DNA of 64,000 nucleotides from Blastococcus sp. TBT05-19 (GCF_003319095.1 NZ_QOHI01000008.1:62001-126000), one strand, 5' to 3'. Positions 1 through 15,180 are shown, counted from the first letter of the stretch. The notes: a model not told the origin generated them from the letters alone. Program-made: numbers and translations.

Positions 1-52
1 GGTTCATCTTCCAGTTGCCGGCGATGAGCGGCCGGCGGGTGGCGGTGGCCAT
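1..52 (-). CDS. tpiA: Triosephosphate isomerase, N-terminal fragment (cut by window edge)
   Basis: Only the first 17 codons are inside the window. The minus strand reads MATATRRPLIAGNWKMN, and LIAGNWKMN is the hallmark N-terminal strand of triosephosphate isomerase, carrying the substrate-binding Asn and Lys. The enzyme interconverts dihydroxyacetone phosphate and glyceraldehyde 3-phosphate in the cytoplasm. It starts 11 bases after the pgk stop with a GGGGAG ribosome binding site just upstream, so it is the third gene of a gap-pgk-tpiA operon. The rest of the gene lies outside the window. Confidence 0.9.
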   Translation of the reverse strand, partial: MATATRRPLIAGNWKMN

Positions 53-63
53 GATCTCCCCGT

Positions 64-2324
<2,261 letters not shown>

Positions 2325-2383
2325 TCAGACCCTATCGGGAGGCGCGCGCGGGGGCTCCCGGTCGTCCCGGGAGTGCGCGCGGA

Positions 2384-4039
2384 TCACCCGGTCGGGACGG
2401 GCTCCCCCGCCTCGGACACGTCCACGGAGGCCCCGGTGGCGGCCACGACGCGGTTCCGCCCCGTGGCCTTCGCGGTGTACAGCGCTCGATCGGCGGCCTT
2501 CAGCAGCGCGGACGCCGATCCGCCGTCGTCGGGCCGCACGGCGACCCCGACGCTGATGGTGACCCGCACGTCCTCCCCGTCCAGAGGGTGCACGCTCGCC
2601 GCGAGCTCGCTGCGCAGCTGCTCCGCCCGCCGGACGGCCTGCTCGCGGTCGGCGTCGGGGAGGACCAGGAGGAACTCCTCGCCCCCGAGGCGGACCGCCG
2701 TGTCGCCGTCCCGGACGGCTGCCTGCAACCGCCGGGCGACGGCGGCGAGGACCGTGTCCCCCGCCCCGTGCCCGAAGCGGTCGTTGATGCTCTTGAAGTG
2801 GTCGATGTCGACGGCCAGGACGGCGAGCCCGCCGGCGTGCGAGCCCGCGCCGAGGTCGTCGCCGAGCACCTGCTCGAGGTGGCGGCGGTTGTGCAGACCG
2901 GTGAGCGGATCGCGGACGACCTCCTCGGCCAGCTGGGCGCGCAGCGCGTCGATGACGCGCAGCTGCTCGGCCAACGTCCGGTTCAGCGACTCGACCGCCT
3001 GCTGGCGGGCCTGCTGCTCGCTCACGTCCCGCACCACGAGGATCCGGCCCAGGGAGCGACCACGGGAGTCGGCCACGGGGGTGTCGCGCACGTCGAGCGC
3101 GAGGTCGGGGTTCACCTGGACGGTGCGGTGCCCGTCCCGGCGCTCGGCCCGGGCGAGCACCTCGAGCACCCGCTCACCGGCGATCTCCGCGAGCGGGCGG
3201 CCGGCCAGGCTCTGGGGCCCGAGATCCGGGCGCAGGCGGTGCAGCATGTCCCGGGCGGCCGGGTTGAGGTCGATGAGCACCTCGTGCGGGTCGACCACCA
3301 GGACCGCGTCGGGAACCGTGTCGACCACCTGGTCGCGGGCAACCGGGACCAGCCGCAGGAACCCGAGCCGGACGAGCGCCCAGCAGTCGACGAGCCCCGT
3401 GACCGCGAAGAAGATCGGAGTGGTGTCGACGACGTGCCCGTCGAGCTGGGTGACGACCGTCATCGCCGTGCCGGCGGTGGAGAACAGCGCGGCGGCCAGC
3501 AGGACGCCGATCTGCCGCCGGAAGACGCCGGTCGCGGTCCGCCAGCGCCGGAACAGGCGCAGGTAGGCGGAGGTGACGACGCCGTAGGAGTACAGCGTGT
3601 GGACGGCGAAGACCGGCCCGAAGGTCACCGGCTGCTCAGCGCTCGACCCGGCTGCCCCGTGGCCGACCATGACCAGGTCGCGCGTCGCGGGCAGGGCGGC
3701 CAGGAGGGCGGTCACGGCGTGCGGGACGGCGAGCAGCGCGAGCACGCGGCGCGTCGGGCGCCACGACGGGTCCACGAGCATGCGGGCGACCGAGAAGATG
3801 CCCGTGACCACCACGCCGATGGCGGCCATGAGCACGGGCGGGTATCCCAGCCGCACGACGTCGGAGTCCACGGTGACCAGCAGGGCATCGGCGGCCGACC
3901 AGGCAGCGACGCCGGCCATCGTGACCGCGAGCGCCCTCGCGGCGGGGGTGCGGTCGCGACGGCGCCACGCCAGCGCGGCGGCCAGGACGGCGATGAGCGC
4001 GGCGCCCGCGAACACCACCGCCCACTGCTGTGCCGACAT
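2384..4039 (-). CDS. Membrane-bound diguanylate cyclase (7TM-PAS-GGDEF)
   Basis: Predicted to make cyclic di-GMP from two GTP. The 551-residue protein starts with about 200 residues of hydrophobic helices resembling the seven-helix N-terminal sensor region of histidine kinases. A PAS-like segment follows (VVDTVPDAVLVVDP). A C-terminal GGDEF domain starts at DPLTGLHNRRHLEQVL. The active-site signature is GGEEF near residue 454, and RDGD lies exactly five residues before it. That matches an RxxD inhibitory site, so product feedback is likely. No EAL or HD-GYP domain is present. The ligand of the sensor region cannot be read from sequence. Confidence 0.9.
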   Translation of the reverse strand: MSAQQWAVVFAGAALIAVLAAALAWRRRDRTPAARALAVTMAGVAAWSAADALLVTVDSDVVRLGYPPVLMAAIGVVVTGIFSVARMLVDPSWRPTRRVLALLAVPHAVTALLAALPATRDLVMVGHGAAGSSAEQPVTFGPVFAVHTLYSYGVVTSAYLRLFRRWRTATGVFRRQIGVLLAAALFSTAGTAMTVVTQLDGHVVDTTPIFFAVTGLVDCWALVRLGFLRLVPVARDQVVDTVPDAVLVVDPHEVLIDLNPAARDMLHRLRPDLGPQSLAGRPLAEIAGERVLEVLARAERRDGHRTVQVNPDLALDVRDTPVADSRGRSLGRILVVRDVSEQQARQQAVESLNRTLAEQLRVIDALRAQLAEEVVRDPLTGLHNRRHLEQVLGDDLGAGSHAGGLAVLAVDIDHFKSINDRFGHGAGDTVLAAVARRLQAAVRDGDTAVRLGGEEFLLVLPDADREQAVRRAEQLRSELAASVHPLDGEDVRVTISVGVAVRPDDGGSASALLKAADRALYTAKATGRNRVVAATGASVDVSEAGEPVPTG

Positions 4040-4082
4040 GCGCCTCTCCTCGATCGACCGACCGAGCGCTGTCGCCCGCCGT

Positions 4083-4105
4083 CACCTCGCCCATCGGGCG
4101 AGGTG
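4083..4105 (-). terminator. GC-rich hairpin between whiA and the diguanylate cyclase gene
   Basis: A perfect 10-base-pair stem (CACCTCGCCC pairing with GGGCGAGGTG) with a 3-base loop. It lies 22 bases or more after a second hairpin that follows whiA. No U-tract follows, as is common for actinobacterial terminators. It could also sit in the leader of the downstream cyclase gene. Confidence 0.4.
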
Positions 4106-4214
4106 GGGTGCACCTGGAACAGTCCCACCCCGTCCGGGGGGTGACACGTCCCCCACCTGCGGCGACGTTGCAGAGCGGCCCCTGGCGACGTGCTGGAACC
4201 GGCCCCGTCCCGGA

Positions 4215-4242
4215 CCCCGCCCTGAGCCTGCGAAGGGTGGGG
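4215..4242 (-). terminator. Probable terminator of the uvrC-rapZ-yvcK-whiA operon
   Basis: Just after the whiA stop (minus strand), CCCCGCCCT at 4215-4223 pairs with AGGGTGGGG at 4234-4242: nine pairs, one of them a G-T wobble, with a 10-base loop. There is no U-tract. Its position at the end of the operon supports a termination role. Confidence 0.45.
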
Positions 4243-4256
4243 AGGACGAGGTCCTT

Positions 4257-5237
4257 CTACTGCGCGAGCATGTCGTCGGTGACGACGGACTCCGTGTCGG
4301 GGATGCCGAGGTCCTTCGCACGCTTGTCGGCCATCGCCAGGAGACGCCTTATACGACCGGCGACGGCGTCCTTGGTCATCGGCGGATCGGCTCGCTGGCC
4401 CAGCTCCTCCAACGAGGCCTGGCCGAACTCCAGCCGCAGCCGGCCGGCGACCAGGAGGTGCTCGGGGGCGTCCTCGCCGAGGATCTCCAGCGCCCGCTCC
4501 ACCCGGGCGCTGGCGGCGACGGCCGCGCGGGCCGAGCGGCGCAGGTTGGCGTCGTCGAAGTTGGCCAGCCGGTTGGCGGTCGCCCGGACCTCGCGGCGCA
4601 TGCGCCGCTCCTCCCAGGCCAGCACCGCGTCGTGCGCGCCCATGCGGGTGAGCAGCGCGCTGATGGCGTCGCCGTCGCGGACGACCACGCGGTCGGCACC
4701 GCGCACCTCGCGGGCCTTGGCGGCGATCCCGAGACGACGGGCGGCTCCGACCAGCGCCATGGCCGCCTCCGGGCCGGGGCAGGTCACCTCGAGGGAGGAG
4801 GACCGGCCGGGCTCGGTGAGGGAGCCGTGCGCCAGGAAGGCCCCGCGCCACGCGGCCTCGGCGTCGTTGATGCTGCCGGAGACGACGGCCGGCGGGAGCC
4901 CGCGCACCGGACGGCCGCGCTGGTCGACCAGCCCGGTCTGGCGGGCCAGGCCCTCCCCGTGCTTGGCGATGCGGACCAGGTAGCGCACGCCGCGGCGGAT
5001 GTTGCCGCCGGCCAGCACGCTCACGCCGCTCGTGTAGCCGTAGACCTCGCTGATGTCGCGGCGGAGCCGCCGGGCCACCGAGCCGGTGTCCAGCTCCGCC
5101 TCGATCACCACGCGGCCACCGACGATGTGCAGGCCGCCGGAGAACCGCAGCAGCGCGGTCACCTCGGCCTTGCGCTCGGAGGTCTTCGTGCACTCCACCC
5201 GGGAGAGCTCGTCCTTCACCATGGCGGTCATCGCCAT
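4257..5237 (-). CDS. whiA: WhiA, sporulation/cell-division transcription regulator
   Basis: DNA-binding regulator required for sporulation septation in Streptomyces and conserved in most Gram-positive bacteria. The product begins [14 protein letters not shown], the standard WhiA N-terminus. A LAGLIDADG homing-endonuclease-like fold follows, without recognisable nuclease residues. The C-terminal helix-turn-helix contains [22 protein letters not shown] chose ATG 5237 over an upstream start at 5267 because it matches the family start and has GGGGTGGA eight bases upstream. Length is 326 residues, normal for the family. It is the last gene of the conserved uvrC-rapZ-yvcK-whiA order. Confidence 0.95.
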   Translation of the reverse strand: MAMTAMVKDELSRVECTKTSERKAEVTALLRFSGGLHIVGGRVVIEAELDTGSVARRLRRDISEVYGYTSGVSVLAGGNIRRGVRYLVRIAKHGEGLARQTGLVDQRGRPVRGLPPAVVSGSINDAEAAWRGAFLAHGSLTEPGRSSSLEVTCPGPEAAMALVGAARRLGIAAKAREVRGADRVVVRDGDAISALLTRMGAHDAVLAWEERRMRREVRATANRLANFDDANLRRSARAAVAASARVERALEILGEDAPEHLLVAGRLRLEFGQASLEELGQRADPPMTKDAVAGRIRRLLAMADKRAKDLGIPDTESVVTDDMLAQ

Positions 5238-5368
5238 GCTGTCCACCCCCACGTCGCGCCGGGGCATGTCCCCGGCATTCGGGAAAGCGTCATGTGCGCC
5301 GTCCCCTTCCCCCTCGTGCCGCCGAGGCGGCCGTGCCTTCCGTTACCCGGTCGAACAGCCTTACTCCT

Positions 5369-6337
5369 TCACCGCCGACCGACCACCGACGCCAGCGCGG
5401 CCGCGAGGCGCTCCGGGTCGTGCCGCGGTGCACCGTCCGGCTCGGCCACGGGGGCCAGCAGGAGCTCGGCACCGCACTCCCGTGCTGCGTCCAGCAGACC
5501 ACGTCGGTCAACTACTGACTCAGCATCCGCGATCACGCTGTGCAACGCCACTCCGCGCAGGTGCGCGCGCAGCACGGTCAGATGCTCCTCCGGTGAGAAA
5601 CCGTCGGTCTCACCGGGCTGCGGTTCGAGGTTGAGCACCACCACCACCTTGGCCTCGGCGGCCACCAGGGCCGCCCGCAGCTGCGGTACCAGCAGGTGCG
5701 GCAGGACCGAGGTGTACCAGGAGCCGGGGCCGAGCGAGACGACGTCGGCCTCGGCGATCGCGCGCAGGACGTCGGGGTGCACCCGCGGGTCCGACGGCGA
5801 GACCCGGATCTCGCTGACCCGGCCCGGAGTGGCCGCGATCGCCACCTGACCGCGGATGGTCCGCACGCGTGCGGGGTCGTCCGGGTCGACGGTCTCCACG
5901 CGGGCCACCAGGTCCAGCGGCTCGTCGGCCATGGGCAGGACGCGACCGCGGGCCCCGATCAGCTCTCCCAGCTCGTCGAGGGCCCGCACGGTGTCCCCGC
6001 CGTGCAGCTCGGCCAGCCCGGTCAGCAGCAGGTTGCCCACCGGGTGCCCGGCCAGCACCCCGCTGCCGCCGAAGCGGTGCTGGAAGAGCGCCGCGAGCGT
6101 CTGCTGCCGGTCGTCGTCCCCCGCCAGCGCGGCCAGGGCCATGCGCAGGTCACCGGGCGGCAGGACCGGCATCTCCCGCCGGATCCGGCCCGACGAGCCG
6201 CCGTCGTCGGCGACGGTCACGACCGCCGTCAGCTCCGGGGTGATCCGGCGCCAGGCCGCCAGCGCGGCAGCCAGGCCGTGGCCGCCGCCGAACGCGACCA
6301 CCCGGGGCGCCCGCCCCGGGACCGTCGTGCCGCCCAC
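5369..6337 (-). CDS. yvcK: YvcK/CofD-like gluconeogenesis factor family protein
   Basis: Cytoplasmic protein of the YvcK family (UDP-sugar-binding, CofD-like fold), needed in Bacillus and mycobacteria for growth on gluconeogenic carbon and for cell-wall homeostasis. The N-terminal nucleotide-binding segment VVAFGGGHGL, then TVADDGGSSGRIR and PPGDLRMAL, are family signatures; GPGSWYTSVLPHL lies in the C-terminal half. The GTG start at 6337 overlaps the rapZ stop (TAGTG) and gives 322 residues, the usual size. A longer open frame to 6793 is only the shadow of rapZ. Overlap indicates translational coupling with rapZ. Confidence 0.93.
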   Translation of the reverse strand: MGGTTVPGRAPRVVAFGGGHGLAAALAAWRRITPELTAVVTVADDGGSSGRIRREMPVLPPGDLRMALAALAGDDDRQQTLAALFQHRFGGSGVLAGHPVGNLLLTGLAELHGGDTVRALDELGELIGARGRVLPMADEPLDLVARVETVDPDDPARVRTIRGQVAIAATPGRVSEIRVSPSDPRVHPDVLRAIAEADVVSLGPGSWYTSVLPHLLVPQLRAALVAAEAKVVVVLNLEPQPGETDGFSPEEHLTVLRAHLRGVALHSVIADAESVVDRRGLLDAARECGAELLLAPVAEPDGAPRHDPERLAAALASVVGRR

Positions 6338-7311
6338 TACTCGCGACCCAGGTCGCGGTGCCGCGCGACGGCGGCGACGCCCTCGGCGCTCAGCCGGCGC
6401 GCGAACTCCTCGGCGATGGCCACGCTGCGATGCTTCCCGCCGGTGCACCCCACCGCCAGCGTGAGGTAGCGCTTGCCCTCCCGGCGGTAGCCGGGGATCA
6501 GGAGGCGGAGCACCTCGAGGTAGCGGTCGAGGAAGTCGTCGGCCCCCGGCTGCCCGAGGACGTAGTCGCGCACATCGGGGTCGCGCCCGGTGTGCGACCG
6601 CAGCTCCGGGATCCAGTGCGGGTTGGGCAGGAACCGCGCGTCGACGACGAGGTCGGCGTCCAGCGGCAGCCCGTACTTGAAGCCGAAGCTCATCACCGTG
6701 GCGGTGAGCGGCGGTGTGCGGCCCTCGCGGGCGAAGGCGTTCTCCAGGGTGGCCCGCAGCTGGTGGACGTTGAGGTCGCTGGTGTCCACCCACAGGTCGG
6801 CCTCGCCGGCGATGCCCCGGAGCAGGCCTCGCTCGGCGGTGATCCCGTCGGTGAGCGTGCCGGTGCCCTGCAGGGGGTGCTCGCGCCGGTTGGACTCGTA
6901 GCGGCGCACCAGCACCTCGTCGCGGGCGTGCACGTACACGACGCGGGGGCGGTGGCCAGCCTCGGACAGGACGCGGATGGCCTCCTGCAGGTCGCTGGAG
7001 AAGGCCCGGCTGCGCACGTCGACGACCGCGGCGAAGCGGCGGACGTCGCCGCGGGCGCCCAGCTCCACCATGGGCAGCAGCAGCGCCGGCGGCAGGTTCT
7101 CGACCACGAACCAGCCGAGGTCCTCCATCACCCGGCCGGCGCTGTTCTTGCCCGCGCCCGACAGCCCGGTGACGACGACGACCTCGAGCGGCGCGAGCTC
7201 GGTCGACGACGGGTTCAGCGCCGGGGAGAGCCCGTTCTGCGGACCGACGGGGACGCGGTCGTCACCCGACGGCAGCTCCGCGCCCTCGGTCACCTCGGGC
7301 CCGCCGCTCAC
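6337..7311 (-). CDS. rapZ: RapZ-family nucleotide-binding protein (P-loop)
   Basis: In Gammaproteobacteria RapZ is the adaptor for decay of sRNA GlmZ; in actinobacteria the role is less clear, but the gene is always beside yvcK. The 324-residue product has a P-loop [13 protein letters not shown] at about residues 46-58, then [14 protein letters not shown]. The C-terminal domain carries [23 protein letters not shown] and [14 protein letters not shown]. The base after the P-loop Lys encodes Asn rather than Ser/Thr. The GTG start at 7311 overlaps the uvrC stop (GTGA), so translation is probably coupled. The longer frame reaching 8103 is a shadow of uvrC. Confidence 0.93.
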   Translation of the reverse strand: MSGGPEVTEGAELPSGDDRVPVGPQNGLSPALNPSSTELAPLEVVVVTGLSGAGKNSAGRVMEDLGWFVVENLPPALLLPMVELGARGDVRRFAAVVDVRSRAFSSDLQEAIRVLSEAGHRPRVVYVHARDEVLVRRYESNRREHPLQGTGTLTDGITAERGLLRGIAGEADLWVDTSDLNVHQLRATLENAFAREGRTPPLTATVMSFGFKYGLPLDADLVVDARFLPNPHWIPELRSHTGRDPDVRDYVLGQPGADDFLDRYLEVLRLLIPGYRREGKRYLTLAVGCTGGKHRSVAIAEEFARRLSAEGVAAVARHRDLGRE

Positions 7312-9341
7312 GAGGCCACCCGGCCGACCTCGGCGGTCGCGCCGGAGCCGCGCTGCGGAGCGCCCTGCTGCGCCGCGCCCTGCGGAGCGAGGGTCGTCTC
7401 GACCGCCGTCTCCGCCGTCGCCTCGCCGACGGCCGGCTCGGCGACCGCCGTCTGCACCGCCTCCGCCGTGCGCCGGCCGATGCCGGGGACCGCCATGAGC
7501 TCCTCGACCGTGGCCGCGCGCAGCCGCTTGAGGGATCCGAACTGCTTCATCAGCGCCTTCCGCCGGGTCTCGCCGAGCCCCGGGACGTCGTCCAGCAGGG
7601 AGACCAGCATGCTCGTCGACCGCTTCTGCCGGTGGTAGGTGATGGCGAAGCGGTGGGCCTCGTCGCGCACCCGCTGCAGCAGGTACAGCGCCTCGGAGGT
7701 GCGCGGCAGGATCACCGGGTCGCTCTCCCCCGGCAGCCACACCTCCTCCATGCGCTTGGCCAGGCCGCAGACGGCGACGTCGACGATGCCCAGCTCGTCG
7801 AGCGCGCGGGCGGCGGCCGCCACCTGCGGGGCACCGCCGTCGACGACGAGCAGGTTGGGCGGGTAGGCGAACCGGCGGGGGCGGCCCTCCTCCGCGGCGA
7901 CCCCCTGCTCGTCGCGGCGGTCGGCCTCGTCCTTGAGGTGCCGGGCGAACCGACGGCGCACGACCTCGGCCATGGCGGCGGTGTCGTCGGTGCCGTTGGT
8001 GACGGAGAACCGGCGGTAGTCGGACTTCTTCGCCAGCCCGTCCTCGAAGACGACCATGGAGGCGACGACGTTGGTGCCCTGCACGTGGCTGACGTCCATG
8101 CACTCGATGCGCAGCGGGGCGTCGGGCAGCTCCAGGGCCTCCTGCAGCTCCGACAGGGCGAGGGAGCGCGCGGTGAGGTCGCTGGAGCGCTTCACGCGGT
8201 GCCGGGCGAAGGACTCCTTGGCGTTGCGCTCGACGGTCTCCATCAGGCTGCGCTTGTCGCCCCGCTGCGGCACGCGCAGGGAGACCCGGCCTCCCCGCAG
8301 CTCCTCCAGCAGCTCGACGTAGACGTCGGCGTCCTCGGGCAGCTCGGGCACGAGCACCTCGCGGGGCACGGCCTCCCCCGCCTCGCCGACGCCGGTCTGC
8401 TCGTCCACGCCGCCGTAGACCTGCAGCAGGAACTGCTCGACGAGCTCGCCGGTGCTGACCTCCTCGACCTTGTCGATGATCCAGCCGCGCTGACCGCGCA
8501 CCCGCCCGCCGCGGACGTGGAACACCTGGACCGCGGCCTCCAGCTCGTCCTGGGCGAAGGCGACGACGTCGGCGTCGGTGCCGTCACCGAGGACGACGGC
8601 CTGCTTCTCCATGGCGCGCTTCAGCGCTCCGAGGTCGTCGCGCAGCCGCGCCGCCTTCTCGTACTCCATCGCCTCCGCGGCCTCGGCCATCTCGCGCTCG
8701 AGCCGCTTGATCATCGCGTCGGTGCGGCCGGTCATGAAGTCGCAGAAGTCGTCGACGATCTGCCGGTGCTCCTCGGCGCTCACCCGGTCGACGCAGGGCG
8801 CGGCGCACTTGCCGATGTACCCGAGCAGGCAGGGCCGGCCGATCTGCCCGGCGCGCTTGAAGACGCCGGTGGAGCAGGTGCGGGCCGGGAAGACGCGGGT
8901 GAGGGTGTCGAGGGTCTCGCGGATGGCCCAGGCGTGGGCGTACGGGCCGAAGTACCGCACGCCCTTCTTCTTGGGCCCGCGCATGACCTGCAGTCGGGGG
9001 TACTCCTCGTTCAGCGTGACGGCGAGCGAGGGGTAGCTCTTGTCGTCGCGGTAGCGGACGTTGAACCGCGGGTCGAACTCCTTGATCCAGTTGTACTCGA
9101 GCTGGAGGGCCTCGACCTCGGTGCCGACGACGGTCCACTCGACGCTCGCGGCGGTGGTCACCATCTGCCGGGTGCGCGGGTGCAGGCCGGCGACGTCGGC
9201 GAAGTAGCTGTTCAGGCGCTGGCGGAGGCTCTTGGCCTTGCCGACGTAGATGACGCGCCCGTTCGGGTCGCGGAACTTGTAGACCCCGGGGCTCTCCGGG
9301 ATCGATCCGACCGCCGGGCGGTACGTGGACGGATCGGCCAT
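7308..9341 (-). CDS. uvrC: Excinuclease ABC subunit C
   Basis: Nuclease subunit that makes both incisions in nucleotide excision repair after UvrA and UvrB locate a lesion. The N-terminal GIY-YIG domain reads [20 protein letters not shown] at about residues 17-36. A UVR motif ([13 protein letters not shown]) binds UvrB. The RNase H-like domain contains [11 protein letters not shown] and [12 protein letters not shown], and a helix-hairpin-helix ([12 protein letters not shown]) follows. After this an Ala/Gln/Thr-rich tail of about 45 residues is lineage-specific. Length 677 is slightly above average because of that tail. First gene of the uvrC-rapZ-yvcK-whiA operon. Confidence 0.97.
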   Translation of the reverse strand: MADPSTYRPAVGSIPESPGVYKFRDPNGRVIYVGKAKSLRQRLNSYFADVAGLHPRTRQMVTTAASVEWTVVGTEVEALQLEYNWIKEFDPRFNVRYRDDKSYPSLAVTLNEEYPRLQVMRGPKKKGVRYFGPYAHAWAIRETLDTLTRVFPARTCSTGVFKRAGQIGRPCLLGYIGKCAAPCVDRVSAEEHRQIVDDFCDFMTGRTDAMIKRLEREMAEAAEAMEYEKAARLRDDLGALKRAMEKQAVVLGDGTDADVVAFAQDELEAAVQVFHVRGGRVRGQRGWIIDKVEEVSTGELVEQFLLQVYGGVDEQTGVGEAGEAVPREVLVPELPEDADVYVELLEELRGGRVSLRVPQRGDKRSLMETVERNAKESFARHRVKRSSDLTARSLALSELQEALELPDAPLRIECMDVSHVQGTNVVASMVVFEDGLAKKSDYRRFSVTNGTDDTAAMAEVVRRRFARHLKDEADRRDEQGVAAEEGRPRRFAYPPNLLVVDGGAPQVAAAARALDELGIVDVAVCGLAKRMEEVWLPGESDPVILPRTSEALYLLQRVRDEAHRFAITYHRQKRSTSMLVSLLDDVPGLGETRRKALMKQFGSLKRLRAATVEELMAVPGIGRRTAEAVQTAVAEPAVGEATAETAVETTLAPQGAAQQGAPQRGSGATAEVGRVAS

Positions 9342-9438
9342 GCCTCCACCCTAGGTCGCGGGGCCGACACGCCGTCAGCGGACGTACCCGTCCGTCCCAC
9401 GCGTCACAGGGAGGCGGTCCTGGACCCCGGGCATGCCA

Positions 9439-9468
9439 CCGGAGCGAGGCCCGAGGGCCTCGCTCCGG
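9439..9468 (-). terminator. Terminator after the small membrane-protein gene
   Basis: A perfect 13-base-pair stem (CCGGAGCGAGGCC with GGCCTCGCTCCGG) and a CGAG loop. It lies 20 bases past the stop at 9488 and upstream of uvrC, so it separates the two transcription units. Confidence 0.6.
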
Positions 9469-9487
9469 AGTGCGTGCGGGGTGGGGC

Positions 9488-9793
9488 TCAGCCGACCGGC
9501 TGCGACCGCCGGACTTCGACGCCCGGCATCCGAGCGGCCGCGGCGGTCGCCCCGCGAACGACCACCCGAGCCGCGCGACGGGCCAGCAGCGCCGCCGACA
9601 GCACCGCGATCGGGGCGGCGGCGAAGTCGAACCCGCTGAACACCGCATCCTTGGTCACGGACACCAGGGAGAGCCCCAGGATGCCGAGCAGGACGACGGT
9701 GGAGAGGATCCCGGACCCTCGCGAGCCCTTGCCCTTCCAGGGCTCGCCGCAGTGGGCCATGTCCGGGTCGCAGTCGGGCGTGAGCGCGCTCAT
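9488..9793 (-). CDS. Small membrane protein, unknown function
   Basis: A 101-residue product starting MSALTPDCDPDMAHC. One hydrophobic helix near residues 32-47 (ILSTVVLLGILGLSLV) and a second near 56-71 (FDFAAAPIAVLSAALL) suggest two membrane spans with an Arg-rich loop and tail (ARRAARVVVRG). I chose ATG 9793 over an upstream frame because AGGAGG lies just before it and a promoter with a palindromic site lies upstream. I do not recognise the family. It stands alone between uvrC and uvrA on the same strand, with its own terminator. Confidence 0.65.
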   Translation of the reverse strand: MSALTPDCDPDMAHCGEPWKGKGSRGSGILSTVVLLGILGLSLVSVTKDAVFSGFDFAAAPIAVLSAALLARRAARVVVRGATAAAARMPGVEVRRSQPVG

Positions 9794-9825
9794 CGCGGCC
9801 TCCTCCTGGGGCGCGCGAGCGCCCC

Positions 9826-9872
9826 GGTGACGTTGGTCACACATAGGGTACGCCTTCGGTGACCTGCCTCAC
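9826..9872 (-). promoter_or_regulatory. Promoter with palindromic GTGAC-GTCAC operator candidate
   Basis: On the minus strand TTGTGA, an 18-base spacer and TACCCT (9845-9850) form a plausible promoter for the gene starting at 9793. A perfect palindrome GTGAC-N4-GTCAC lies at 9827-9840, about at the transcription start. A second GGTGAC-N6-CAC copy lies at 9858-9872, 32 bases away, inside the spacer. Two similar sites about three helical turns apart suggest an operator; the regulator is unknown. Confidence 0.4.
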
Positions 9873-9971
9873 AAGTGCTCGGCGAGATCGCCCGATGCCA
9901 CCACCCTCGGCGTCGTCGCCGGGGCACCGCCGATCCGCCGGGCCACGGGCTCGCGCCCGTGCCCCGGTCGG

Positions 9972-12869
<2,898 letters not shown>

Positions 12870-13018
12870 GTGATCCCTGTCGGTCGCTGGTGGATGTCGC
12901 AGTGCTGCGGTGCGGCCGGGCTGCTCCGGTCGCGGTCCTCCGGGTGCAACGACGGGGTGTCCCGTGGTCGTCCGCCCGGAGGTGTGAGCTGCGCCCGGGT
13001 CGCCCCGCGGACGGACCC

Positions 13019-14464
13019 TCAGCCGGTCGCGGCGGTGGTGGGGTCGAAGGTCGGGGCGTACCGGCGCCACGGCAGACGCCGCTCGAGCTCTCCGGCCATC
13101 CAGAGTAGACGCCCCTCGGCACCGGGCGGCCCGACGAACTGGACGGGCACCGGCGGCCCGTCCGGACGCGTGCCGGCGGGCAACACCGCCGCGGGAAGCC
13201 CGGCGAGGTTCCAGGCAGCGGTCCACGGCGCCCAGCGGGCGTTGGCCGCGATGTTGGCGAGGAAGCCCCGCTCGTGCCAGGGCCGAGCGGGCAGCGGCGG
13301 GCCGGTCGTGACCGGGGTGAGGAGCAGGTCGACGTCGTCGAAGAACGCGGTCATCCGCTCTCGGAAGCGCTCCTGGGTGCGCGGTCGCACCAGGCCGAGC
13401 CGGCGGACCACCCGGCCGACGCGGGCGTGCGTGCGGCTGCGCGGCTGCAGGGCGGCGCGGTCGATGCCCAGGAACTCGGCGTCGTCCTCGGCGCCCGCCA
13501 TCCAGCGGGCCAGGGCGCCGGCCGCGGCGCCGGGGGTGATCGGCGGGTTCCGCCGGACGACGGTGTGCCCGGCCGCGCGCAGCTGCGCGACGACGGCGTC
13601 GAGGGTGGCCCGGGTGGCGGCGTCGGCACCGACCCCGGGAACCGGCGAGCGGCTGCTCACCGCGATCCGGAGCGGGCGGCCCGGGTCCGCCGGGGACGGC
13701 GACTCCTCCCCCGCCAGCACGGCGTGGGCGGCGGCGAGGTCCGCGACGGTGGTGGCCAGGGCGCCGTTCACGGCCATGCCCGACCAGTCGTCGGCGCCGA
13801 TGCCACCGGGCACGACGCCGCGGCCGGGCTTGAGCGTGACCAGCCCGCAGGCCGCGGCGGGCAGCCGCAGCGACCCCATGCCGTCGTTCCCGTGCGCGAT
13901 CGGGACCGACCCGGAGGCGACCGCCGCGGCGCTGCCGCCGGAGCTGCCCGCGGGCGACAGCGCGGTGTCCCACGGGTTGCGGGTCACGGTGCCGGGAGCG
14001 TCGGTGGCGGCGTAGAGGCACAGCTCGGGCACGCGGGTGATGCCGACGACGACGGCGCCGGCCTTGCGCAGCCGCTTCACGACAGGGTGGTCCTTGCCCT
14101 CCGGACCGGCGGAGCGGGCGGACGAGCCGTCGGTGCAGGTCTCCCCGGAGACGGCGACGTTGTCCTTGATCGCGACCGGGACCCCGGCGAGCGGCAGCGC
14201 GAAGCGGGCCGGGCTGGCGTCGACCGCCGCGGCCTCGGCGAGCGCCGCCTCGCGGCGGACCACCCGGAAGGCGCCGATCCGTGCGTCGACCGCCTCGATG
14301 TGGTCGAGGTGCGCGCGGACGACCTCGACCGCGGTCAGCTCACCCGCGTGCACCCGCGCGGCGATCTCCGTGGCGGACAGGCCGACGATCCCTGCCGCCC
14401 CCGGGGTGGCGTTCCCCGTCCGGTCGTCGTCCTGAGCAGTCCCGACACCTCCGCTAGCGTCCAC
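13019..14464 (-). CDS. Amidase signature family hydrolase
   Basis: Cytoplasmic amidohydrolase of the amidase signature family (C-N bond hydrolysis of amides). The Ser-cisSer-Lys triad is visible: Lys in GVPVAIKDN (about K100), cis-Ser in [12 protein letters not shown] (about S175) and the nucleophile in [11 protein letters not shown] (about S198). The protein has 481 residues, usual for the family. The sequence differs from GatA, and no gatB or gatC is adjacent, so glutamyl-tRNA amidation is unlikely; the substrate cannot be told. It is divergent from the metallo-beta-lactamase gene, with only 47 bases between starts, which probably share a promoter region. Confidence 0.88.
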   Translation of the reverse strand: MDASGGVGTAQDDDRTGNATPGAAGIVGLSATEIAARVHAGELTAVEVVRAHLDHIEAVDARIGAFRVVRREAALAEAAAVDASPARFALPLAGVPVAIKDNVAVSGETCTDGSSARSAGPEGKDHPVVKRLRKAGAVVVGITRVPELCLYAATDAPGTVTRNPWDTALSPAGSSGGSAAAVASGSVPIAHGNDGMGSLRLPAAACGLVTLKPGRGVVPGGIGADDWSGMAVNGALATTVADLAAAHAVLAGEESPSPADPGRPLRIAVSSRSPVPGVGADAATRATLDAVVAQLRAAGHTVVRRNPPITPGAAAGALARWMAGAEDDAEFLGIDRAALQPRSRTHARVGRVVRRLGLVRPRTQERFRERMTAFFDDVDLLLTPVTTGPPLPARPWHERGFLANIAANARWAPWTAAWNLAGLPAAVLPAGTRPDGPPVPVQFVGPPGAEGRLLWMAGELERRLPWRRYAPTFDPTTAATG

Positions 14465-14511
14465 CCCTGGACCGTAACGGCGACCGCCGACACTTTCCGA
14501 ACGGAGTCCGG

Positions 14512-15180
14512 ATGAGCACCTCCACCTACACCGGCGACGTCGAGGTCGGCGGCCCCGCCGACGTGCGCGACCTGCCCGGCCTGACCATCAGCAAGGTGGC
14601 GGTCAGCGAGATGGCGAACAACGCCTACCTGCTCCGCTGCACCGCCACCGGCGAGGCGCTGCTCGTCGACGCGGCGGCCGAGCCGGAGACCCTCCTCGCG
14701 CTCATCGGCGACGTCGACGTGCGCACCGTCGTCACCACGCACGGGCACTGGGACCACCACCGTGCGCTGCCCGAGGTCGTCGAGGCGACCGGCGCGGTCA
14801 CCGTCGCGCACCCCGCGGACGCCGCCGACCTCCCGGTGCCGGTGCAGCGGCCGGTCGAGCACGGCGACACGATCCCGGTCGGCGACCAGGTGCTCGAGGT
14901 CGTGCACCTGCGCGGCCACACGCCCGGCAGCATCGCGCTGGTCTGGCGCGGCGAGGGCGACGCGGGCGTGCACGTGTTCACCGGCGACAGCCTCTTCCCG
15001 GGCGGCGTGGGCAACACCCAGCAGGACGCCGACCGGTTCGCCAGCCTGATCGACGACGTCGAGCAGCGGCTGTTCGGCACCCTGCCGGACGACGCGTGGG
15101 TCTACCCGGGGCACGGCAAGGACACCACGATCGGCGCCGAGCGGCCCGCGGTGCCCGAGTGGCGCGCCCGCGGCTGGTAG
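14512..15180 (+). CDS. Metallo-beta-lactamase fold hydrolase (glyoxalase II-like)
   Basis: A 222-residue protein with the di-metal motif THGHWDHH (H77, H79, D81, H82). Further ligands lie in LRGHTPGS, FTGDSLFPGG and the terminal YPGHGKDT. This layout matches short glyoxalase II-like thioesterases and related MBL hydrolases. The actual substrate is not deducible. AACGGAGTCCGG upstream of ATG 14512 may serve as ribosome binding site. It is divergent from the amidase and convergent with the M28 peptidase, with a terminator hairpin between. Confidence 0.88.
   Translation: MSTSTYTGDVEVGGPADVRDLPGLTISKVAVSEMANNAYLLRCTATGEALLVDAAAEPETLLALIGDVDVRTVVTTHGHWDHHRALPEVVEATGAVTVAHPADAADLPVPVQRPVEHGDTIPVGDQVLEVVHLRGHTPGSIALVWRGEGDAGVHVFTGDSLFPGGVGNTQQDADRFASLIDDVEQRLFGTLPDDAWVYPGHGKDTTIGAERPAVPEWRARGW

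Noticed and set aside
8584-9648. Long minus-strand frame overlapping uvrC
   Set aside because: Out of frame with uvrC, Arg/Pro-rich and without motif.
12870-13018. LexA/SOS box upstream of uvrA
   Set aside because: No GAAC-N4-GTTC-like palindrome is present in the gap, so SOS control is not supported here.
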